DNA of 64,000 bases from Homalodisca vitripennis (GCF_021130785.1 NC_060212.1:143102001-143166000); one strand, 5' to 3'. Positions 34,775 through 46,770 are shown, counted from the stretch's first letter. A program made the numbers and translations. Notes: generated by a model not told the origin, from the letters alone.

Positions 34775-36834
34775 ATTAAACAATTGCATTCTCTATGCTC
34801 TTGTTCTATTTTATTATATTTGAAGTAATGACACTGTATTGAAGCGCTACTTTGTTTCATGTAGATTATTCAAATCCCAATTCGTTATCAGGTTAAAATA
34901 AAATGGACTGAAGTAAATGTTTTGATGAATGCAAAAATTACTATACAGGTAACAGATTTTTAAATTTTTGATCGTAATTACGAGTACAATTTACTCTTTG
35001 TGTATTATGCCTTTATTTTTCTTTAATGTATCGACAGGAAGTGGAATTCTGAAGCGGTTAAACAAAAATCACGTAGCATTATTTCTTTTAAACAAACATG
35101 TTTTATTTTTACTTTGTAAATGTAAACAGTGCAGCTCCCGACACCTATCGGAGGGTGCACGAATTACAGGTTCTCGGTAGCGGCGTGTCTTGTGCTGCTC
35201 CCTGGTAGAGAACATATCACCTACGTGCACGATAAAAATATACCCAAAAAAGAGTTTGATTCTAAATATGTTCATCTTTAATGAATTATAAATACATTAT
35301 GAAACATATCAGGCACTGTAATATATTACAAACGTTGATGTTGCAGATAATATACTTTTAGTTTTTTTTATCCACTCAAAATTATAATTTAGCAACTTAC
35401 ATCAATGTTGTGATAACTATATATTTTATTTTAACTATACAGTTACATGATAGTATACATGTATTATTTATTAGTAATTGTGTATTATTAAAGTCGGATA
35501 TTAAAGAAACTAATTCAAATTTCGTTTTATTTCTTACTTTTTGGAGGATATTTTTTACTTTAAGCTCTCTTTAACAATTTCAAATTTTACACAGTTTTAG
35601 GTAGACACAGTTTAATAGTAAAATATTATCCAATATAACCACTTTCCAGCATATTAAGCGAAGAATGTCTGCTTAAAATACTCTGAAAATATAAAGAAAT
35701 ATTAAAAGAAGAATTAAAGTAGTTATCAAATTACATTTCCTTATTAGTTTACCTCTTTAATATCAATTCACTCAATAAATTGCGTAAGCCATAATATGAT
35801 GTTAATGCAAAAATTAGGAAGTCGGTCATTATATGCGTACTTTGAGGAAATCGTTGCAATTTAAACAAATTTACACACATTTTTTACCCGTCCACTGAAA
35901 TTTGTACAATCCATCCAGTATATAGTCACATATATACGATTCAGACTATCAGCATTTATTTGTGACAGATAAAAGAATATAGCTTATATTTGTAATGATA
36001 TTCATACAGCCTACTTTCCTATTGATTATAATTTTCTTTACTCGAATTTGACTTAAAGTTGTTAATAGCTATAATCCTTTATTGCAATTTCTTCTCCGAA
36101 ATGCTGTATGTTTTTCTAATATTAGATTACAAAGTTTTATTAGAGATTTTAATTTAAAACCTTAAAACCTATCATAAACAACTAAAAGATAACTTGAATA
36201 CAGTACATTCGCTATAATGTTATTCTTCATCTAAGAGACAGAAGAAGTAAAGTAGACATCGAAGATAAGTTTGTGCAAAAGAACAGAGCAAGGTTCCGTG
36301 TCAATAGATAACTATCCGATGTATTTATCGGACATTTTCATTCGATCATAAATTTAAAATCAACATATATTTCTTCTTTTAATGTGCATTATAGAATTCT
36401 TTGGTTTTCCGCGGTAAGATATTAAAGAAGTGATTATAACAAAAGGTTTTTATATTCTTAACTGATAATATGGGGTGGAAGAGCCCTTAAGTTAAATATT
36501 TTTATATTTAACTGAAAACCAGGGTTTTGTGTACCTCTGAGATTTTAGCAGCTTTTTTTAATTATAATGAGTTCATAATAGCAGCTTTCATCACTAAGAT
36601 CGAAAGTGGCTCGTAATCGTATTTCACGAACGAGGCGATGTCGAGATCAGAATACGATTAACACACATTGACTGTGGCAATCATACAAAGATATTATCCA
36701 GGCTGATCTAAATTCAGTACATGACTGGTATCGCATTGAAGGTGTTAAGAGCATAAAACACACGTTTGCTTCGTGTGGTCAACAACGATTTTATCAAACG
36801 GGAACAAAATTAAAACATATACGTTTTATTTAAT
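34775..36834. other. AT-rich non-coding DNA with a small GC patch at 35120-35230
   Basis: Nothing is recognised. The patch around 35120-35230 has CTCCCGACACCTATCGGAGG, a GGAG/CTCC inverted word pair, and a CACGTAG-like word. Short frames there have no motif. Confidence 0.35.
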
Positions 36835-36930
36835 TTGTATGACACAACTAGCAGTCACTCGCCGCTTCGCACTCAATTTCGTAGGTTTTGCACCTGTATG
36901 AGCACTTCTGATTCGCGTGAATTATATATT
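36835..36930. repeat. Remnant of a dispersed repeat (CGCCGCTTCGCAC motif)
   Basis: The string ACTAGCAGTCACTCGCCGCT, TCGCACTCAATTTCGTAGGT, TTTGCACCTGT has the look of a widespread insect repeat with a CGCCGCTTCGCACGCAATTTCG core that I recall from non-LTR or unclassified repeat ends. Only this short stretch is recognisable. It has no inverted ends or coding capacity. Confidence 0.35.
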
Positions 36931-38800
36931 TCTGGAGCCAATGTCGAGTTTGCCTTCTTGCCTCGATCAAGAAAATATGTTAAAAAGTGCATATTTATGA
37001 CTTTTACTCATTTATAATTTACTTTGTTCTTAGTATGTTTTGTGGTTACTTGGTTTTGTCTTGTTTTATTATCAAAACATACATACATGCACAGGTGTAT
37101 TTGAGAAGCCTATTTCTGTCAAAAGTGAACTAAGATGGGTCTTTAAATTTATATTAAAGTTAGATAGTAACATTGACTTTAAGATCTAAAAATTTGCGGT
37201 TTTAAGCTCTACTCGTCTTCTTGGTTCTATACCTTTAAGAAGAATGAACTTAAACACTCTTGGCACCTCATTTGTGACCAAAAAACTATTTCAGGTATTC
37301 CGTTTTTAAAATATTTTAATTAGTAATTCAAAAAAGCGTCATATTTCATTGCTCATTTTCAATCAAACACTACAGAAAACATAAACTTCACAAGAAAAAG
37401 TAAAAAAGATTTGGATGCTGATTATTGATACATTATTAAAATAAGACATATCCCATAAATCAACATGCAAAAATAGATTTAAAGGTGTAGGGGCTTATCA
37501 TAGTTCTTATGGAGTCAAAGTCAGAGTCACTAGGTGAAACCAGCAGTTTTAGAATTTTGACTTCAATTAATTTATTATTTTTGAAGAAACCTACCAAACA
37601 GTAAGTTAAATGGTAATAAATTCTTTCCTAACATCCATTAATAGAGGAGATAAATTTAAATACAGTTTATTTTTCAACGTTATTTATGGATAAAACTAAA
37701 TGCAAATAATTGAAACAGAATAAACCACATAAATATTCAAATTTATTTATCTACTTTTAAATATGGAAATCGATAACGTTCAGAGTATACAGTACAACAA
37801 AGTACATATTAGCATAGGTTTTGAATGTGTGGAGTATTTTTTAAATTAAAGACACAAGAAAGAAAAATTTAAAATAAACTTCTCTACTATTACACACGAG
37901 CAATGAACAACAAGACCAGGATTTGAATCTCAAAACATTTATCAAGGTAAATTTTGGACGGGTTGTATACAGTTTTAAAGCCTGTAATTCATATATGGTG
38001 GGAAGAAGAATTAACTATAATTAGTTAATGTCGGCTATACAGTTAAATGGGAAGGGCACTTAAATAATACTTCCTTAATATCGGAACTAATCTATAACTA
38101 ATATTTATTGTTGGAGTGCTAGTGCAATGTCGTAAATCTATTGCATATTTCTTTGCCCTGTGTGTTTGGCCATGATCAACAAGAAGCTTGCGATAGTTTT
38201 CTTGGTAGACGGAATAACATTAATGTTGGAATCATCACTTAAAAAAACATTTTATATTATCTTCAATATAACTATTTTTTTATTTCTGTGTGATTTATTT
38301 TAGTATAATCAGACCACAGAAGTAATTGGCCATGAAACCCCAGATATGGTAGGTTTGTTGAACCCTATCCTCATTACTTTCTTGTTTCTCGTATAAGAGC
38401 CTGAGAAACTCATTTCTAACTGTACTTTATCCGCTACATTTGGACATATGGAAGGTAAAATTCAGAATCCTTCTAATTTAGTACGAGGAAAACCTAAACT
38501 CTTTAACTTTAAAAACCGAATTTCTTAATTTTCAAGATAATTCTATCTACGTACATGAGAAGGAAATCTCATTTTTGTAATCCTTCCTGAATTCGTCGAT
38601 TCTAGAAGTCATGGTTGTCAAAATGTACCGCTAAGGACACGTATCTGGATAGAATTTTAGTATTTTTAATTCTTTTAATACTTTTTTTAGAGGAATGGCT
38701 ACATTACTACAATTTGCTTTAATATTTCTATAAATCGTAGCATCAAAACCCTTTTTTAGAAGGTTTTCAAGGTTAAGAGCACTTTAGAGTTATAAGTATC
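36931..38800. other. AT-rich non-coding DNA
   Basis: Nothing is recognised in almost 1.9 kb. Confidence 0.4.
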
Positions 38801-39290
38801 AACAGTGTGGGAGGCTTCGCGTTCGCACCTTGTAAAGGCAATGTGTTAAACCAGGGAATGTTCTGCTTTGGGCGGCAAAGTCTATCGGATAACCGCAGTT
38901 TATCTTCAAACTTTGTCATCTTGGAGAGAACAAAAGACCCCAGAAGAAAATTTCCCCAGCTTTTCCTAAAGGTAATGGAGCCCTACGCGTTTCCTCGACA
39001 ACATCCTTGTAGGTCGAGGACAGAGCGGGAACTAGAGTTGGCCAGGGCTACCTTTATCAGCCCAACATCATTGGGTACATTTACAGCAAATGCTCTCCAG
39101 CTACATGGAGGCCATGAGAATTTCCTCGACAGCGTTCTAGGGAGTCGGGATACCATGGACGAAGTCCAGGATACTGCCACACACTAACTAGACTACTCGT
39201 ATAAGAGTTTGTTACCCTTATATGCAAGGGGAGCTGCCTCCCTCTAACCTCCAACTTTCTCAAGGTCAAGGTCACTTACTTGTCGGCATC
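38801..39290. promoter_or_regulatory. GC-rich island of unknown role
   Basis: About 480 bp with raised GC content. A 126-residue frame (38807-39187, plus) and shorter frames on the minus strand cover it, but the plus frame begins at a GTG, has no domain, and reads as mixed-composition sequence, so I do not call a gene. A local near-repeat is present: CCTCGACAACATCC (38993) and CCTCGACAGCGTTC (39122). It could be an exon of an unseen gene, an enhancer or an old repeat. Confidence 0.25.
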
Positions 39291-39825
39291 CTGACCCAAA
39301 GAGCGATTCCCAATAAACTAATATTTACCATTTTTAATATTGATATTGTGGTACTAGAAGTAAAGTTTCGCCAAATTTTAACCCTGCAGGTCAACTATTT
39401 CGATAGTTATCATGATACAGGCGGATGCTCGCTCATAAGTAAATTCAGAAATCGGCTTTCGTTGTCAACAAAATAAGCTGTTGGCATTGAAACCGATTGG
39501 AGAAGGGGAAGGTTATTGAGGATTGAATCAATTAAATCTCTTAAACATAATAAAAACCGCCTGTCTTTGTAACACAATTAAGTTTTAAAAATCAATTTCT
39601 GATGAATGCTGTCGATACTTTTAGAAATTGAATGTTATTCTAACGTCTAGGTATTTGGTAAAATTCCATTCAAAAACAAATGAAATTTATGTCAAACAGC
39701 AGACTCTGGTGATTTCCTTATGCAAACGAGATTACGTCCAATTACTATGGCAAGTATAAAAGGTGAATAAAACTTCAGCAGGAATTTTTTAAATGCTGAC
39801 AAGACCATTAGGACCAGACGTTTTA
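39291..39825. other. AT-rich non-coding DNA
   Basis: Nothing is recognised. Confidence 0.4.
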
Positions 39826-40060
39826 ACAACAACCCGATCTGAAAGGGCGAGCGAGTAGCGCGCACGGGTGTCCCCTGTCTGGCTACGGCATCAATGGACA
39901 CCTGCAGCAGGTGGGAGCCCGCACGAGCCACGATTTATTTAACAAACCGCTCCAATCCTGCTCCTTTTTTGTCCTGATTTACAGCAAGTGCTACAACTGC
40001 TACAGCTGTTCCTCTGTCATCAGCAGCAGTCAGCTGGTGCACCCCGCAAACCCTCTGTTT
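39826..40060. promoter_or_regulatory. GC-rich island with paired E-boxes
   Basis: Includes CACCTGCAGCAGGTGGGAGC (39899-39918): two E-boxes, CACCTG and CAGGTG, facing each other across CAG. CACGATTTATTTA follows. Upstream is GCGAGCGAGTAGCGCGCACG. Such clusters are typical of enhancers bound by bHLH or Snail-type factors, but this is inferred from motif content alone. Confidence 0.3.
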
Positions 40061-41123
40061 TATTGACACTTCTCCTTCCGTGTTTTCATTTGACGGAACT
40101 TGAGGAGTCTCAAATTTATCGTCACTGCAAATCTGTCACAGACACGGTGTCTCCGTGTCTTCCTCATGCCTACTGCTCTTCACAAACCTGTTCTCTAACT
40201 TGATGTATGGCTGTAACTTTTGTTTTTTACTAACTAACCCTGACACGTCTTTGCTCGTTATGGAATTTACGGGGGACATTCCGGTCCGTTGTGTTAATAC
40301 TTTTGAAGGTTTTATTTTTATTCATTTATTTCTTAATAACACCAATAAAATGCTAATTTAACAAAATACTTCAAAAATCTATGGATTATATGTGAAGAAT
40401 TTTTATTCCAAAGATGTGGAGGCTGGTGCTGGACTATGAGTCTGTGCTTGAAATAGTCTGGAGAAAAACTATATTTTGGTTCCATAAATTTTTTCCACCA
40501 CATTGTATTATACTGATTTCCTCCTCTCGGCAATGATTTTATAAACTATTCACTTGGAATTTAGTGCTTGATATGAGGCAAAACATTCTTAGGAAATCTA
40601 CTTACCTTGTATCGTACGAAGGTGTACATTTTTAAACAGCCACCAGATGAGTATAATCAGCCAATTATTATGAATGTTTGCATACACGTCGAAAGCCAGA
40701 AACTTATTTCTGTAGCAGACATTAACATATAAATTTTAAGGTAGGGTAGACTTGTTCAGCGTCTTTGCAAACATTCTTACAAATTGGTTGACGTATATGT
40801 ATTACTTATATAGTAGCTGTTGAAGGATGTAAACTTCTTCGTGGAACACTAAGTATATTTTTTTAATAAATTATAGAAAGGTACATTTTATCAATATCGG
40901 CTTTTTTACTAAATTAGAATGAAATATGTCCATTTTTATACAGCAGCTAACCAAGAATTTGATTAAATGAATCAAACAGAAAACCCTAACCTGACAATGA
41001 CTTTTACTTTACAAACAAAATAAACGGAAGCAAGGCGACAGAAAGATGGAGATATGAAAAGAAAATAAATATGGGAGGAAGCATAGAGCACGTGCATCCT
41101 CAATCTTGATCCATCTCCATATC
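40061..41123. other. AT-rich non-coding DNA
   Basis: Nothing is recognised. Short frames at 40155-40533 show no domain. Confidence 0.4.
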
Positions 41124-41900
41124 TAGGATAGGTTCGGTTAGGTTTTGTAGGTTAGTTAGGTTAGGTTAGGTTTTGTAGGTTAGTTAGTTAGGTTAGGTTA
41201 CGTAGGTTAGGTAGGTTAGGTTTAGGTTTTGTAGGTTAGTTAGGTTAGTTTAGGTTTTGTAGGTTAGTTAGTTATGTTAGGTTACGTAGGTTAGTTAGGT
41301 TAGGTTAGGTTTTGTAGGTTAGTTAGGTTAGGTTAGGTTTTGTAGGTTAGTTAGGTTAGGTTAGGTTTTGTAGGTTACGTAGGTTAGTTAGGTTAGGTTA
41401 GGTTTTGTAGGTTAGTTAGTTAGGTTAGGTTACGTAGGTTAGTTAGGTTAGGTTAGGTTTTGTAGGTTAGTTAGTGAGGTTAGGTTACGTAGGTTAGTTA
41501 GGTTAGGTTAGGTTTTGTAGGTTAGTTAGTTAGGTTAGGTTACGTAGGTTAGTTAGGTTAGGTTAGGTTTTGTAGGTTAGTTAGGTTAGGTTAGGTTTTG
41601 TAGGTTAGTTAGTGAGGTTAGGTTACGTAGGTTAGTTAGGTTAGGTTAGGTTATGTAGGTTAGTTAGTTTGGTTAGGTTACGTAGGTTAGGTTAGGTTTT
41701 GTAGGTTAGTTAGTTTGGTTAGGTTACGTAGGTTAGCTAGGTTAGGTTAGGTTTTGTAGGTTAGTTTAGGTATTGTAGGTTAGGTTAGGTTTTTGTAGGT
41801 TAGTTAGTTTGGTTAGGTTACGTAGGTTAGTTAGGTTAGGTTAGGTTTTGTAGGTTAGTTAGTTTGGTTAGGTTACGTAGGTTAGTTAGGTTAGGTTAGG
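41124..41900. repeat. TTAGG-like higher-order tandem repeat
   Basis: About 777 bp are built from TTAGG and near variants. Two phrases alternate, GGTTAGGTTTTGTAGGTTAG and GGTTAGGTTACGTAGGTTAG, joined by TTAGTTAGG. The regular part has a 55-bp period (TTTTG at 41403 and 41458), that is eleven pentamers. TTAGG is the canonical insect telomere repeat. Pure runs of TTAGG here are only three to four units long, so this is an interstitial, amplified, degenerate derivative and not a live telomere end. Unique DNA lies on both sides. Confidence 0.93.
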
Positions 41901-43127
41901 AGAACGGATACTCCGAGCAGCCTCTGCCAAATTCATATTGTTCTATTTCTGACATTTCAGTTTATGACAACCGTAAAACTTCGATATGATGTCCGAAGGT
42001 CCTTAAATTTTCCGATCACAAGCAATGATATGCTGCGTCACGTCAGCGTCATCGTGCCCGACGAAATTAAAAGCATAGCTGAACACTGCATTTTAAAACA
42101 TAACCAACCTCAAGTACCGATTGCTATTGTATTTTGCCACATGTTTGACGTGCAAATCGCTTAACGCAGGAACTCCACTTACAACCTGAGTAAGTGGACC
42201 GAAACAATCTGAAATGGAGTATCGAAGGACCTGCCAGAACGTAGGCCTAACGAAAGTCTTCTCCGAGCTTCCCGTATTAGTAACTTTGTTGTCTTTGACC
42301 CTTTTCAGGGCAAAATTGTCCCTATTCCTCGTTGAACCAAGAGGAAGCTACATAGCTTGGTACATACCAAGAGCAAACTTTCTTGGACCTTATTATCAAA
42401 AGTTGGTCACTTAATTTGCAGACTACACCGAATTCGAGGCATTCGTTCCACAGTCCTTCTAGCAAGAGCTAAAACACAAGCCATCGTGTCACATCTTCAT
42501 TAAACTGATTGGTTCATAAAGTTCGTTGAGTAAATTAATGCAAATGTTTTTTGAGTGAAGTGAAACATTTTACTACGTGCTGAAATAAGGTCTCAAATTA
42601 AATTTTATTGCTAAAACCAACGCCAAAGCTCGAGAAAACGCGGAGGTTCTTTGATGCCTTTTTTGGTCCATAATGCACACTACACGTTCGACCACTTGCT
42701 ATGGGGTCTTGTTGTCTCCAAGCGGAATTCCAGATAGGTTTGTGGCTTATTAATAAACTCTGACAATTTCAGTTTTTGTAGACGACCATCAGATTGGTAC
42801 TAGTCAAGGACGTAGCCAGCTTTTTGATTAAACGATTATTATATGTTAAATAATTCCCGTATTACTGACATGTACTGCTGAAAGATCGTTATCGACAAAG
42901 AAACGGGTCAAGAACTTTTTAAGGAACAAAATAAGGCCTTACCCTCTGTCCTCTACGGAAAATATCAGTTCTCTGGTCCCCACAAACATGTTTTCTTGGC
43001 TACGTACTCGGTACTAGTAGGACTGCCATATTAGGTTGTTTTACCTTTCCTATTGGTGAAGATTGTGATATTAAAAGAACCGATATTCTATAAATATCAC
43101 AGAATTATATACTGTAAATTCAATATA
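41901..43127. other. Non-coding DNA, nothing recognised
   Basis: The 66-residue frames at 41964-42164 and 42214-42414 are not recognised. A small palindromic stretch around 43070-43100 (GATATTAAAAG, ATATTCTATAAATATC) is AT-rich and of doubtful meaning. Confidence 0.35.
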
Positions 43128-43245
43128 TATATTTATATATAATTTCAATAAAGATAGTTATTCATAAAGAGTACTAGCACCACCGAGACTCGAATCCGGG
43201 TCTCTAATTTGCTGAGCAGGTTTACACCACAGACCCCTTACTTTC
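43128..43245 (-). mobile_element. tRNA-derived SINE, family 2 (copy 2)
   Basis: On the minus strand this reads GTAAGGGGTCTGTGGTGTAA, CCTGCTCAGCAAATTAGA, GACCCGGATTCGAGTCTCGG (T arm with B box), TGGTGCTAGTACTCTTTATG, AATAACTA and TTTATTGAAATTATAT. The T arm plus the GTACT...TTTATTGAAATTATAT tail matches 22838-22906. The 5' half is tRNA-like in length but not a clean cloverleaf. The same tail after two independent tRNA-like heads defines a SINE family. Confidence 0.7.
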
Positions 43246-43384
43246 ATGGACCAATAATTGATTTTTAAACATATTTTAATCCATCAAGTAGTATATGCAA
43301 CAATATCAGACTTCGAACTATAGCATGGTAGAATTCAACTTCACCTCAGCATTGTTTATGTTATTAAGGAGAGTCAGATCCCTT

Positions 43385-43576
43385 TTTTGTCTTCATCCAG
43401 GGCAACTAGATTGTGCGCGGATCTTACCAAATGAACTGAGGAGGAGTCGGTATAGTACAAGATCGACCGTGCTTAAAAAGTGCTTCTGACCTAAACTGAA
43501 GTTCAATTTGCGCTATCTCTAGCTTACCTCGAAAATCCGACGCCTTAGACCATGTAGTGATCGGCTCTTCCTACAC
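43385..43576 (-). mobile_element. tRNA-derived SINE, family 1 (copy 2)
   Basis: The minus-strand sequence has CTACATGGTCTAAGGCGTCG (A-box region), TAGAGATAGCGCAAATTGAA (decayed B box), AGCACTTTTTAAGCACGGTC, GATCTTGTACTATACCGACT and GGTAAGATCC. The order is the same as at 3897-4090. It stands head-to-head with copy 3: their tRNA ends are only about 25 bp apart. Confidence 0.72.
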
Positions 43577-43597
43577 ATATTATTTTGAAGTTTCTGA

Positions 43598-43770
43598 TAG
43601 CCAAGCGGTCTAAAACGTTGAACTTTGGGTCTGAGTTAGAAATAGCGCAAGTTCAAATGTTGTCTGTAACCTTTGCATTTTTTTATCAATATCGTCGACT
43701 TAGAATCATCGCACAGGCCAGTGGCCCATAAGGACGGGAAGAATAAGGCTCAAAAGGGGATTGGCCAATC
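43598..43770 (+). mobile_element. tRNA-derived SINE, family 1 (copy 3)
   Basis: This copy has the best-preserved 5' end: GATAGCCAAGCGGTCTAAAA, CG, then GGGTCTGAGTTAGAAATAGC, GCAAGTTCAAATG (B box with one change), TTATCAATATCGTCGACTTA and a tail AAGGACGGGAAGAATAAGG. The A-box context CCAAGCGGTCTAA is that of tRNA-Leu or tRNA-Ser. It is not a functional tRNA because the acceptor ends do not pair and the variable region is disrupted. Confidence 0.78.
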
Positions 43771-44055
43771 CTTAAAAAAAGAACAAAACTTATAATTGTA
43801 TTGCAGTTAAATTAACCAAATTAATCGAGATGTTAGGAGGAGGCATTTTTTAACCTCTCTATTATAGCAACAATTTAGATTTTGGCAGTATCTTATCTTT
43901 TACCAGCCTCCTGCACCAACAGCTCTTCTTCCCACTATGCTCTAGATGGTACTGGGCACATTAAAGTCACTGCCACTCCGCAATAGCAATTAAATAAATT
44001 TCTACGATACAATGATACAATGTAAAAGATAGAACATTATAAATGGAGATGAGCA
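43771..44055. other. Non-coding DNA
   Basis: Nothing is recognised. Confidence 0.4.
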
Positions 44056-44345
44056 CCTGGACGCATCAGCAACCTGTAGGAACGTGTCATACCAATGCCT
44101 ATCTATGTATGAGGACATCAAATCCACTCGACACACAGTGGAGTACGATAAAGAAGTAAACGAACGTCCAGCAGCAGATGACCGGTCCCCATATGTGTGT
44201 CAACATGTGAGGCCGGCACGAGCCGTGGTTGTGCCTGACTAATGTTAAGGTATGTGTGAGTTAATGACGTGACTGTAGGCAGGTGGTTGGTTGGAGCTGA
44301 GCCGACAGCTGGGAAAGTACCGCCACCGACCTTGTCCACCTTCCG
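44056..44345. promoter_or_regulatory. GC-rich island with several E-boxes
   Basis: Within 200 bp are CATATG (44192), CAACATGTGAGG, TGTGAGTTAATGACGTGACT (homeodomain-like TTAATGA next to a CRE-like GACGTGA), GGCAGGTGGTTGGTTGG and CAGCTG. GC content is well above that of the flanks. The 73-residue minus-strand frame shows no motif. An enhancer-like role is inferred. Confidence 0.3.
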
Positions 44346-45530
44346 TGGTTCTCTAAGTGCGTTATAATTGTAAATTTATCAGAGAAAGAAGCATTAGGTA
44401 TCGGGTTTTAACGTATGCAAATAATGAACTACATACGACAATCCAGGTGGATATTATAATTGGCCCATAACCAAGTTCCTTTCTGCTTCAGCAGGAAAAA
44501 ACGATTGGGATTGAAGGTCCCACCTTCAGTAAAATAATTATTCTTATTTGCAATAAAAATGGTAAACCGACAGGATTCACCATTTGTCGCAAATTTTTGA
44601 AACTTAATAATGATATCACGTTACAAATTCTTACTGATGGATTGTGCCATTGCGCATTTATTAAGTTACGAATGATGCCTATGATGTAGAGAAAGACAGG
44701 CAACTGATTAGTCTCTCTTACAGGTCTAGTTAGATGTGAACCCTCCAGTTCAAGTACTATAGTGTGAGTAGAATGTTTTGTCAAACCCTTTCTCAAAACA
44801 TACCCGTGTCAGAAAGTCCGCCTCCCAAGAAGAAGGTAAGAAATACCCCCGGCAGGTTTACGGCGTGAACCTAAAATCCGTTTGCCGGAAAATACGTATC
44901 TAGGACGCAAAAGGAAAAAACATCCACTGACTACCTGAACATTTTTTCTCGGCGTTCTCATTTGTGCATTTTGCAGTAACTATAACTTCAATGAGGTTAC
45001 CAGTAACCTCAGCACCCGTAACTTTGTAAGCAGCCAATCCGAAGTTGTGGTGAGATGGAGAAAGAAGCCCTCGCCGGGGAGTTGGCATTGCCCACACACT
45101 GAATCCTCTCAAACGAGCTGCTGGAAAGTTATGTTCAAAGAGTTCTCTGCATCTTGTTGGACTCGGTCAGTATTATGCACCAGCTGCGGGACGTCTCTGA
45201 GGTTGTTGAACGGGTCGTACAAGAATTATGCGCTTCACCTCCAGCGAAGAGGACTGCTTCACGTTATTTAATTCTGGACAGGAAAACCTATCTGTCTGTT
45301 TCCTGGACTAACGAAAGGACTGAGGAGCTTATACTGCACATCTTCCAGTTATAGTGTACATATTATAGTGAAAACTCACGCTTGTAATTCGATTCGTGAG
45401 AGCAGTTACGTTTAAATTTCTATCAGGCAGTTAATCAGTCTTAAGGACATAAAAGCCTGTGACTTTTAATTTAAGATTTATAAACTGTGCTTTGTGAATG
45501 ATCAAGAGGAACTTAGTGATAAACAAGGAC
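44346..45530. other. Mixed-composition non-coding DNA
   Basis: Several unrecognised short frames (44488-44796, 44900-45112, 45047-45354) overlap on both strands, which suggests chance. Local composition is slightly GC-richer than average around 44820-45260. Confidence 0.35.
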
Positions 45531-45631
45531 CCCCCCCCCCCCCCCCACCCCCCCCCCCCCCCACCCCCCCCCCCCCCCACCCCCCCCCCCCCCCACCCCC
45601 CCCCCCCCCCACCCCCCCCCCCCCCCACCCC
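45531..45631 (-). repeat. C-rich tract, potential G-quadruplex on the minus strand
   Basis: About 100 bp of cytosine runs (roughly 12-18 nt each) are separated by single A residues, at a fairly regular spacing of about 14-18 nt. The minus strand therefore has many consecutive long G runs and could fold into G-quadruplexes. It translates to poly-Gly and poly-Trp frames that are not genes. Exact run lengths are likely to be unreliable in sequencing. Confidence 0.95.
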
Positions 45632-45859
45632 AATTAAAAATTAATTGTAATATATGTTGCAATGGTAATACTAGTTTTTTTTTTATCTCTTCGTCCATGT
45701 GATTTGTACTGCTATAATCTAGATTTCGTTTGTTGGTCTAAATCCCGAAAACTTCAGTCCCATTGCGATAGTCCAAAATCTCAAATGGATGGATCAGTAG
45801 CCTACTTTGAATGTCAGGAGCTGGAGTTAGGTAAGATAATTATACTGTAAATCCAAAGA

Positions 45860-46110
45860 CAACATCTCCAGCCAGGACAGTTTCTACCTCGTGCTTGTCC
45901 AGGCATGCATGCACCTGTGAACCGGGTAGGTGTTACTACTGTATGGAGTCTAATGACGTTGACAAAGAGGCCAGCCGCCGGTAGCTCAGGTGTCGGGAGC
46001 AAACACGACGCGGAGGTCCGTAATTGACGGAGAGCCCGCCCGGGGGTCCTTAGGCATCTGGAAGTTTTCAGGGGTCGGCAACCTCGGAGCTTCCTACCCC
46101 ATTGGTGGAA
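45860..46110. promoter_or_regulatory. GC-rich island, candidate regulatory element
   Basis: About 250 bp include CATGCATGCACCTGTG, GGGTAGGTGTTACTACTG, AGCCGCCGGTAGCTCAGGTG, GGTCCGTAATTGACGGAGAG (homeodomain-like TAATTGA core inside a CCGT/ACGG inverted pair) and GCCCGCCCGGGGG. No open frame persists. Regulatory function is inferred. Confidence 0.3.
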
Positions 46111-46770
46111 GTTACAAGATGAATTGTGTCAAGAGCATTCTTATCTCAGAGGTAAGTTAATTGGGTGAATACGATAAGAAATCTGTTTAATCAAAGTGGA
46201 TCCATCGATTCAATGCTAACTTTTCCAAGCCTATAACATGCAAGAAGCTAAAATTTTGGATCCTTTTTATTAGAGGTAAATTAAATCACTATGTCGTTTA
46301 ACACCAGAAACAAACAGAGTTATATCAGGGTGAAAAATGTAGTAGTTGCTTGAGAATCTCCAAAATTTTATTTTCATTGCAAAAAATGGTCTGCAATTTG
46401 GTCACCTGGAAATTTGTGACCTCTGAAACGATCCAACCTTCACTGCACAATGCTTAGGGACTCCATCTGGCCAAACAGTCTTGGTCAACCCAATCTGCGA
46501 TTTATTTAAATCGAGGAACACTCTTAAGTCTGATCTAACTTTCTAACCCCCTGTACTAAATTCATCTCTAAAAATAGGCTATAGAGTAGCCTAGAGAGGC
46601 TAAAAGTAGCCTCTGTAATGTTCAGAAAAATGCAGATTAATTGAAAGAAAACTTAGGGGTTTGTTAAAGATCACGCTTTTTTTTCCCAACGAAAATGTAA
46701 CACAAAATAAAAACTATACAAGATTCTTTTGCTTGTGATGTATCCTATTTCAATGTGTGACATAATTTAT
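46111..46770. other. AT-rich non-coding DNA
   Basis: Nothing is recognised. Confidence 0.4.

Noticed and set aside
38807..39187. 126-residue plus-strand frame as a gene
   Set aside because: It begins at GTG, has no recognised domain and has competing frames on the other strand. I left it as a GC-rich island.
41124..41900. Chromosome end (live telomere)
   Set aside because: Unique sequence continues for more than 20 kb on both sides and pure TTAGG runs are very short.
45431..45698. Glycine- and tryptophan-rich frames
   Set aside because: They are translations of the C-run tract at 45531-45631.
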